DNA from: Chitinophagaceae bacterium
Lineage (GTDB): Bacteria > Bacteroidota > Bacteroidia > Chitinophagales > Chitinophagaceae
Assembly: GCA_025924755.1 (NCBI GenBank)
Contig: JAICHT010000073.1
Span: 1 to 13,283, forward strand
Direction: 5' to 3'
Length of the DNA stretch: 13,283 nt
Under the pieces are notes generated by a model. That model saw only the letters and a list, made by a program, of their open reading frames with translations, did no database searches and was not told the origin of the DNA. Made by a program: the position numbers and the translations under genes. Below, piece after piece: positions 7,195 to 13,283 of this stretch (the stretch's first letter is position 1; every line of letters begins with the position of its first letter).

Positions 7195-8832
7195 TTAATT
7201 CTTTATAGGTGCCGAGCCAGCACTTGCGCCATTAAAATCCAGCTCATTTTGTGGTACATCCCAATAATCTTCATAATTATAATCTATAAAACAAGGCAAT
7301 AGCTTAGCGGAAGTACTATTAATTAAACTTCCGGGCACCATTACATTTGCATTGGCCCTGCCACCACCACTTGCTGCAGGTGCTGTTATTCCCCAACGGC
7401 GGGCATCATAAAAGGCAACGCCCCGCAAGTATAAAGCAACCCTTCTTTCGCTGCGTAATTCTTCTATTGCCTGTGCCTGTGTTAACCCTGTATTTGCCAC
7501 ATGGGCTAAGCCGGCATTTTGCGCATCCCGAACCTGGTCAATCAATGCCAGTCCAGCCTCAATATCGGTTCCGCTTCTAATATCTGCTTCAGCCATCATT
7601 AGCGTGTTTTCTTCCCATGTTCCTGATATGCTAATAGCGCCTAAACTGTTGTCTGTAGCATAAGAGCCCCCATCTTCAATATCTACTACGTTCCAGCGGG
7701 TGCCAAACTGGATGCCCCTGTTACGCACATTTACTACCGCGCCACCAGGTATGCTGTCAAAATTTTTAAGAAACCGTTGGTCGCCGGGCTTGTAATCCTG
7801 TATCAGGCGTTCGGAAACCCAGGCAAACCCGCTGCCATATGAATGGAAAGCAAACGGATGATAGAAGTTGGCAGAAAGATCGTTGGTAGCGCCCGGTGCC
7901 ATACCAAACATAAATGAGTAATCGCCTTTTACCATACCAGTTGTTGCCAGCGAAGTAATCTGTGCCCAATCGGTGCTGGTCATGTCAGCTACTTTATGAT
8001 TTACCAGGTAATTACGGGCTTTATAGGTGTTTATTTGTCTTACCCACATAGCTGGTGTAATAATCTGCTTATTCAGGTTAAAGCTAGGCACAATAGCCAT
8101 AAATACCTGGTCGTAATCTGCATTCTCTGTCAGGTTGTTTAAGATAGCTGCCGCCTTATCAAAGTTGGCATTTGCTTCGGTAATAACCGCATCATGGCCT
8201 GCAAAGTTTCCATTGGTTATGCCTGTACCTGGTTCGTTATTAATAACACCGGCCAGGTAAATAGACCCTATGCGTGAATAAGCATATCCTTTCCACCAAT
8301 ATGCCCAGGCGGTTAGTAAAGCCTTTTTAGTAGCTGCATCTCCTGAAAGCTGTAAGGCGGTATTGTCAAGCGCCTTCAATAAAGTGTTGGACTGCACATT
8401 CATAAAATTGCACACGTTCCATTCGTATTGAATTGCATTTCCTTCACCGGCCTGCCGGCTATTGTTTGCTTCCAATATACTTTTTTGATCAAGGCCGGTT
8501 GGGTTCGTCCACTTAATATTGTAAGGGGCCGGCAGTGTAATAGAAGTAACGTTTGCCGGATAACGCATGCCCCAGTTGGCCCACGGAGAAAAATCTTCAT
8601 CACCCATATTACTTTGGATTGCTAAAGCTATCTGCAAAATATTAGTAGAGCCTTCGCCGGGTACATCGGCAATCCATTTTGAAAAGATCCCTTCGGCGAA
8701 TGATTCAATACCTGCTTCGGTAGTTAAAGAAGCCGGGGTGGGTTGGTTTGGATTGGTTAACTGTAAGGTAGATTTTTTACAAGCACCTAAGATCACAAGA
8801 GGCGCCAGTAAGAAAAGAATATATTTTTTCAT
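7195..8832 (-). CDS. susD-like: SusD/RagB-family outer-membrane nutrient-binding lipoprotein
   Basis: A 545-aa lipoprotein that caps a SusC-type transporter at the cell surface and captures its ligand. The N-terminus is a type II signal peptide: two Lys, a hydrophobic core, and the lipobox L-G-A-C with Cys18 as the lipidated residue. The following K-K-S leaves few acidic residues next to the cysteine. A helical TPR-like segment W-A-Y-W-W-K-G-Y-A-Y-S-R (175-187), E-E-N-T-L-M-M-A-E-A (407-416), E-L-R-S-E-R-R (458-464) with D-A-R-R-W-G (476-481), and near the end V-P-Q-N-E-L (526-531) are all SusD/RagB landmarks. It follows susC by 23 bases in one operon, and a terminator follows it. The ligand is unknown; no degradative enzyme is encoded next to it in this window. 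Confidence 0.93.
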   Translation of the reverse strand: MKKYILFLLAPLVILGACKKSTLQLTNPNQPTPASLTTEAGIESFAEGIFSKWIADVPGEGSTNILQIALAIQSNMGDEDFSPWANWGMRYPANVTSITLPAPYNIKWTNPTGLDQKSILEANNSRQAGEGNAIQYEWNVCNFMNVQSNTLLKALDNTALQLSGDAATKKALLTAWAYWWKGYAYSRIGSIYLAGVINNEPGTGITNGNFAGHDAVITEANANFDKAAAILNNLTENADYDQVFMAIVPSFNLNKQIITPAMWVRQINTYKARNYLVNHKVADMTSTDWAQITSLATTGMVKGDYSFMFGMAPGATNDLSANFYHPFAFHSYGSGFAWVSERLIQDYKPGDQRFLKNFDSIPGGAVVNVRNRGIQFGTRWNVVDIEDGGSYATDNSLGAISISGTWEENTLMMAEADIRSGTDIEAGLALIDQVRDAQNAGLAHVANTGLTQAQAIEELRSERRVALYLRGVAFYDARRWGITAPAASGGGRANANVMVPGSLINSTSAKLLPCFIDYNYEDYWDVPQNELDFNGASAGSAPIKN

Positions 8833-8855
8833 ATTTAATGATTAAGAAAGGTCAA

Positions 8856-11800
8856 TTAAAAACCAACGTTGATACTAAACTGGTAAGATTTAAGGTTAGG
8901 AATGCCGAAATAATCTACTCCTTTAAAGGCGCCAAGCCCCGTTAACTGGTTGCCCTGTGTATCTACGGATGTAGTGTTTTCAGGATCTAAGCCGGTGTAG
9001 TTTGTAAAGGTCAACAGGTTTCTGCCTGCTATTGTAGCTGAAAGGCGTTTTACCCAATTTGCTTTTATGATATTTGTAAAATCATAAGTTAAAGACACAT
9101 CTCTCAACCGGATAAACGACCCATCTTCCACAAACCACGAGGTAGGTTTTACCAAGTTGTATAAACTTTGATAGTAGTTTACAAAAGCACCAGTCTTACC
9201 GTTGATAGTAACTGCATTATCGAAATCGGCTGATACGCCACCTGCTCCGCCAGAACCTCCTGCGGGTGAGTAAAGCCATTGACGGGTCATATTGTAAATG
9301 TTATTGCCATGCACCCAGTCAAATTGAAAAGATACGGTCCATGCTTTAAACAGGTTTACGGTGTTTATTAGTGAAGAATTAAAATCGGGGTATGCTTTGC
9401 CAATTACAGACAAATCGTTAGCAGCGGTCAATACGACGCTGTTAGTATTAATGTTTACTACATTTCCGTTGACAATTGTATAATCACCTCGCTGCGCTTC
9501 GGGTATGTAAGGTGCTTTAGTACCTTGATTGATCTGGTCGATACTATGCAGTGGTGTCTGTCCATAAAAAATGCCCAACTCCTGGCCTTCTTTCAAAGCA
9601 AACTCTCCGGAGATTACATCCAAACCGTTGGCGATTTTATCAATTTTGCTTTTAGCGAAGCCCCAGCGTACGCCCATGTTCCAAGTGATATTGGAAGCAG
9701 CATACATGGTAGCATCCAGCGAAAGATCTACACCTTTTGAAGAAAGCGTAGTTAAATTGTCAATACGGTTATTAAAGCCGGAAGAAGCAGCTACGTTGGC
9801 CTGTTGAATAATATCTTCCGACTTCCTTTGCCAGTAAGTAGCGCTTAAGTTCAGCTTATGAACCCAATTGCCTTTAAATAAACTGAGCCCAATATCGGTA
9901 CCTACTTCCAGCTCTTTACTTACTTGCACCCTTAAATTGGCATTGCTGGCTACGTTTGGTAAGGATAAGGAAACGCCGTTTCCAAGTGTAGCTACATCAA
10001 ACGTTACCTGGCGCTGATAGCGGTCGGGTTGAATACCAGCTTCTCCATAAGCGGCTCTCAGTTTCCAATCGCTTATCAAATCATGATTACTCATTAATTC
10101 GGACGGGCGGAAGTATATCGTTCCGCGTGGAAAAGTAAAAGGCTTCGAGCCGGCGCCAAATTCAGAAGAATAATCAGAACGGAAGCCAGCAGAAATGCCC
10201 GCAAGGTTTGCAAAGTCAATCGTCTGGTTAAGTAATACGCCAAAGGTGGTAAAAGCCGAACTGAAATCGCCATCCGTTTTAACCTGTGATAAATTAATAT
10301 TGGAAGGAGGATACACCGGCAACTGGATGCCTTCTGCATAATAGCTGCGGTAATTATCTTTCCGCCAGTCATAGGATACCTGTGTTACCGTGCGGATGGG
10401 CAGGCTGGAATGGAAATCTTTTTGGAAATCTGTTTTTAAGTAAAGCGTAGACAAAGCGTTCTCGTAGATGTCTTTACTGAATGAGTTGGTGATACTGCCC
10501 TGGCGGTCGGGACCCCAGTGAAGCGAGCTTTGTAAAGCCGATGACTGGTTCAGGTAATAGTTATTTCCATCGCTGGTATTATAGTTTACACCATATTTAA
10601 AGTCCAGTTCTACAAAGCGGTTAATTTTATAATTCGCATCAAAGTTCTGTACCAGTTGTAAAGATTTAATATTGTGCTGATGCCATTCCTGTTCTGATAA
10701 CGAGTTGTTTTGGTTTGACGAATTGGATGTTTTTATAGCCCGGTGGCCAGTAGAATCCAGCCAATTTAAATCTACCCAGGGATAAGCATTTAATACGGCA
10801 AACCGGTTTCCGTTCAGCAAATTGTTGTTGCTAACAATTGCCTGCGAGGAGGTTCTGAATGTAAAACCTTTAAACAATTGGAAGCCGAGGTTCAATGATA
10901 AATTGGTACGGTTAAATTTATTGCTGAACACGTCCTGCTGATCCAGGCGGGAAGCAACAAATGAATAATCGGTACTGGGACCGCCACCATTTAAGCTTAT
11001 AGAATGATTGAAAGTAAGCGCCTGTCGGAAAGCCTGATCCAGGTGGTTAAAAATGGGAATATTGTAGGTTTCGTTATTCACAGTTTCAGGGTGGGTAGAT
11101 GGATCGGGTACTGCAGGGTCTGTCCATGCACCTGTAGCATCGCGGCTAATAGGGTTGCCTGATGAATTTAATATATTGCCGCTGGCATCGGTAACATAAT
11201 GGTGGTATTTTGCCAATACAGGGTGTCCTTCCAACACTTTGTCAATACTAACTTTAGATGAGGCGCTGATACTGAGCTTGCTGTTAAGCGATCCTTTTTT
11301 CGTAAAAATCTGTATAACGCCATTAGCTCCCTGGGCACCATATAGCGTACCGCCGGCTGCACCTTTTACTACCTCTATATGGTCTACGTTGGCTGGGTCT
11401 AAACTGGTTAAATCTCTTACTTCCACACCATCAACTAAAATTAAAGGGGTAGAACTGCCCAAACTATTAATGCCGCGTAAGATGATATTAAAACCTGCAC
11501 CAGGCTGGCCGCTGGTTTGTTGTATTTGCGCACCTGCTATCTGGCCGGTTAATGCTTGCTCAATGGAAGTAGTGGCGCTCTTTGCAAAATCTCTTGAAGA
11601 TACAGCGGCCACATCTATGGCTACCTTCTTTCTGCTGGTAGCTACGCCTACACCTGTTACCACCACATCCGACATGGTTTTAGTATCAGGATTTAATCTT
11701 ACCGCAAGATTGGGAGTAGCCGTAACATCTGTAGTTTCAAAACCTACTGCACTAATAATTAAATGGGTGCCGGTTGGTACTGCTATGGTAAACGTACCAT

Positions 11801-11969
11801 TATTAGCAGTAGTAGTTCCTTTGTTTGTGCTCTTTTGCATTACAGATACACCCGGCAATGGAGCGCCTTTATCATCAGTAACTTTACCAGCTACTGTAAT
11901 AAGCTGTGCCATGCCATGGGTAATAAGCAATAGAATACTACAAAAACTTAATAGTAGTTTTTTTCTCAT
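8856..11969 (-). CDS. susC-like: SusC/RagA-family TonB-linked outer-membrane transporter
   Basis: A 1037-aa TonB-dependent receptor. In order: a Sec signal peptide, with probable cleavage after Ala21 (G-M-A before Q22); a carboxypeptidase-D regulatory-like domain (about 25-92), with G-K-V-T-D-D-K-G-A-P-L-P-G; a TonB-box-like D-V-V-V-T-G (101-106); a plug domain (about 112-226), with L-R-G-I-N-S-L-G, P-L-I-L-V-D-G-V and the diagnostic L-Y-G-A-Q-G-A-N-G-V-I; then a 22-strand-type beta barrel to the terminal aromatic residue (V-G-F). It imports oligosaccharides, peptides or other large ligands using TonB energy, working with the SusD protein encoded just downstream. There is no N-terminal STN signalling domain, so it is not expected to act through an anti-sigma factor. 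Length is typical. The gene is intact, and the ATG at 11969 directly precedes the signal peptide. Confidence 0.95.
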   Translation of the reverse strand: MRKKLLLSFCSILLLITHGMAQLITVAGKVTDDKGAPLPGVSVMQKSTNKGTTTANNGTFTIAVPTGTHLIISAVGFETTDVTATPNLAVRLNPDTKTMSDVVVTGVGVATSRKKVAIDVAAVSSRDFAKSATTSIEQALTGQIAGAQIQQTSGQPGAGFNIILRGINSLGSSTPLILVDGVEVRDLTSLDPANVDHIEVVKGAAGGTLYGAQGANGVIQIFTKKGSLNSKLSISASSKVSIDKVLEGHPVLAKYHHYVTDASGNILNSSGNPISRDATGAWTDPAVPDPSTHPETVNNETYNIPIFNHLDQAFRQALTFNHSISLNGGGPSTDYSFVASRLDQQDVFSNKFNRTNLSLNLGFQLFKGFTFRTSSQAIVSNNNLLNGNRFAVLNAYPWVDLNWLDSTGHRAIKTSNSSNQNNSLSEQEWHQHNIKSLQLVQNFDANYKINRFVELDFKYGVNYNTSDGNNYYLNQSSALQSSLHWGPDRQGSITNSFSKDIYENALSTLYLKTDFQKDFHSSLPIRTVTQVSYDWRKDNYRSYYAEGIQLPVYPPSNINLSQVKTDGDFSSAFTTFGVLLNQTIDFANLAGISAGFRSDYSSEFGAGSKPFTFPRGTIYFRPSELMSNHDLISDWKLRAAYGEAGIQPDRYQRQVTFDVATLGNGVSLSLPNVASNANLRVQVSKELEVGTDIGLSLFKGNWVHKLNLSATYWQRKSEDIIQQANVAASSGFNNRIDNLTTLSSKGVDLSLDATMYAASNITWNMGVRWGFAKSKIDKIANGLDVISGEFALKEGQELGIFYGQTPLHSIDQINQGTKAPYIPEAQRGDYTIVNGNVVNINTNSVVLTAANDLSVIGKAYPDFNSSLINTVNLFKAWTVSFQFDWVHGNNIYNMTRQWLYSPAGGSGGAGGVSADFDNAVTINGKTGAFVNYYQSLYNLVKPTSWFVEDGSFIRLRDVSLTYDFTNIIKANWVKRLSATIAGRNLLTFTNYTGLDPENTTSVDTQGNQLTGLGAFKGVDYFGIPNLKSYQFSINVGF

Positions 11970-12279
11970 GTGAATTGTGTTTTATAAAATGTAATAGTCC
12001 AACAATAGCCTTTTAAAGCAACCATTGGAACTTAGGAAGTGTTCAAACCAAAAATATTGAAATTGTTATTAGAAAATTTGTATTTAAAATAATAATTATA
12101 AAAAGATGTTTCTAGATTAAGGAGGCTTCAAAAGGTTTTCCTAAGCTCTTAATCGTTAATTATTCAACCTTCCCACATTTCATATAAACCTCATTTGGTA
12201 CCACTAAAGTCATGTATTAGAATCTCTTACAATAATGGAGACATAATTTATAAAACAAGAGTTCATTTGAAGTTGTTAA
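11970..12279. other. Intergenic region upstream of susC (310 bases)
   Basis: AT-rich, with stop codons in all frames I read. It should contain the susCD promoter. I see no sigma factor, anti-sigma gene or regulator, and no recognisable trace of the NRPS gene before about 12280. Confidence 0.5.
12049..12056 (-). promoter_or_regulatory. Possible Bacteroidota -7 promoter box for susCD
   Basis: On the minus strand this reads TATTTTTG, matching TAnnTTTG, 80 bases before the susC start. There is no clear TTTG at the -33 position (only TTTTC near 12076), so the call is tentative. Confidence 0.35.
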
Positions 12280-12992
12280 TGGATTGTTAACGGCGTGCAG
12301 CGCTATATGGAACAGCAGAATTTTCTTAATGGCGCAGGTGAAATTCCAGATAAAATGGAAGGTATCGCCGCCACTTATTTATCAGAAGTGCTGGCAAAAA
12401 ATCCGCACGGGCCGTATGCACTGGCTGGTTATTTCATGGGTGGTATTATTGCTTTCGAAAATGGCACAACAGCGAAAGTTAATGGGAAAAAGAACTAAAG
12501 ATGCTGGCAATATTAGATACCTATGCCAAAGCAGCCGGCCGCACAACTTCACTACCATTTGAAACACTAAGTAAAACCAGTTTTGCATTAATGAAATCGC
12601 TTTACTCAGTACTATTGTTATTGAAACATCCGGGTCGCAAAATTCATTATGAAATGCATTTGCTAAAACTGAAATTGTATAATTCTTTGGGCAGAAAGAA
12701 ATTGCTTAGAAGAAATGGAAACACCGGATTTTTCAGCAATATCAAAAAAAATGAAGAAAAGAATAAAGAAGCGATATACAAGTATGTTTATAAGGCAAAT
12801 GCCGGTAGTATTGATTTATTCAGGGTCACAAAACATACTTTTTATGTAGATGATTTTGAATACCTGGGGATGGAAGCCACATGCTGCTTCTATTTCTCTA
12901 CACGATATACCTGTAGAGCACAACAAAATGTTTGAACCCCATATGATAAAGAATTGGCAGAGGTATTACAGGAGTGTCTGGACCAAGTGTAA
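12280..12992 (+). pseudogene. Decayed NRPS C-terminal thioesterase domain
   Basis: Stitching frames gives most of a type I thioesterase domain that would release a nonribosomal peptide. The pieces in order are: Q-R-Y-M-E-Q and A-A-T-Y-L-S-E-V-L (from 12295); H-G-P-Y-A-L-A-G-Y-F-M-G-G (to about 12444); M-A-Q-Q; K-V-N-G-K; M-L-A-I-L-D-T-Y (from 12501); G-S-I-D-L-F-R-V with V-D-D-F-E-Y-L-G (to about 12869); W-K-P-H-A-A then H-D-I-P-V-E-H-N-K-M-F-E-P (to about 12939); and L-A-E-V-L-Q-E-C-L-D ending at the ancestral TAA 12990-12992. Breaks: +1 at about 12460, -1 at about 12474, +2 at about 12487, +1 at about 12867, -1 at about 12950. The nucleophile serine of G-x-S-x-G is Phe (codon 12433-12435). 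The family's conserved His (in P-V-E-H) remains. The domain is cut at its 5' side; the rest of the synthetase is absent. Homology is by recognition, not a search. Confidence 0.8.
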
Positions 12993-13283
12993 AATTGCAC
13001 CCGGAAGAAATCAATACCGCGTTCCACTATCACCAGCAAAAAAATCAACAACGTTTTATTATCAGCAGGGGCATATTAAACACTATTAGCTTCCTATTGC
13101 AACCAACTTCCGCAGGATTTTTTATTTGAAAAAGACGCCAACAAATAACCGGTTATGCATAACGGTTATAGTCATAACCCGCATTTTAATATTGCCCATT
13201 CCAGCGAAGTTCTGTTGCCTGCGCCGCTAATCAACCGCTAAATTTTTATAACCTGGACGCTTCTGTTTTATCCCATTTTTATA
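12992..13283 (+). pseudogene. Decayed Sfp-type 4'-phosphopantetheinyl transferase, partial
   Basis: Directly after the thioesterase relic, stitched frames give an Sfp/AcpT-like PPTase, the enzyme that loads the phosphopantetheine arm on carrier proteins. Frame one (12992-13084) reads L-H-P-E-E-I then Q-Q-R-F-I-I-S-R-G-I-L, the usual block before L-R-x-L-L-A. A roughly 2-base loss near 13085 shifts to frame two with L-A-S-Y-C-N-Q-L-P-Q-D-F (from 13086). An in-frame TAA sits at 13146-13148. Beyond it the same frame gives P-H-F-N-I-A-H-S-S (13179-13205), the family's F-N-x-S-H-S substrate-site motif. The N-terminal 50 or so residues normally found before this block are missing. The right side, including the G-x-D-x-E metal site, is damaged or outside the window. 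Co-location with an NRPS thioesterase supports the call. Confidence 0.68.

Noticed and set aside
11239..11973. A 244-codon open frame on the plus strand opposite the 5' part of susC
   Set aside because: It is antisense to a clear susC plug region, has low-complexity hydrophobic composition and resembles no family I know; it is a by-product of susC codon use.
12280..13283. The idea that overlapping short open frames here are new small genes
   Set aside because: Joined across frames, they rebuild known thioesterase and PPTase motifs in the right order, so they are pieces of broken genes.

Overview
The window reads as the chromosome of a Bacteroidota bacterium, most likely of the Chitinophagaceae type. 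The evidence is a SusC/SusD outer-membrane pair, a type IX secretion C-terminal sorting domain, a single-RRM RNA-binding protein with a glycine-rich tail, A-rich translation starts without a clear Shine-Dalgarno, and a few matches to the Bacteroidota -7 promoter element TAnnTTTG. This is inference from gene families; no rRNA or other marker is present.

Layout. Positions 2-253 (+) are the 3' end of a secreted T9SS cargo gene, closed by a strong hairpin terminator. Positions 366-3783 (-) hold a two-gene operon: a glucose-1-dehydrogenase-like SDR followed, with an 8-base overlap, by an 871-aa GH63 / MGH1-like glycoside hydrolase. After a 388-base gap comes a Tat-exported sugar phosphate isomerase/epimerase-like protein (4172-5059, +). 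It converges on a KAS III (FabH-like) gene (5163-6230, -), with an 18-bp perfect hairpin between them. A small RRM protein (6549-6863, -) has its own terminator and a long leader. Positions 7195-11969 (-) hold susC then susD, ending in a terminator. From 12280 to the right edge (+) lies wreckage of a nonribosomal peptide synthetase locus: a thioesterase domain with five frame disruptions and a lost catalytic serine, then a broken Sfp-type phosphopantetheinyl transferase.

How the genes work together. The SDR and GH63 proteins could form a cytoplasmic step that frees glucose from a glucoside and oxidises it. SusC and SusD form an outer-membrane importer for an unknown ligand; no glycanase, peptidase or sigma/anti-sigma pair sits beside them here. 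The remaining genes look like independent single-gene units.

I found no CRISPR array, phage, insertion sequence, tRNA or convincing new system. The most notable item is the decayed NRPS thioesterase/PPTase relic at the right end.
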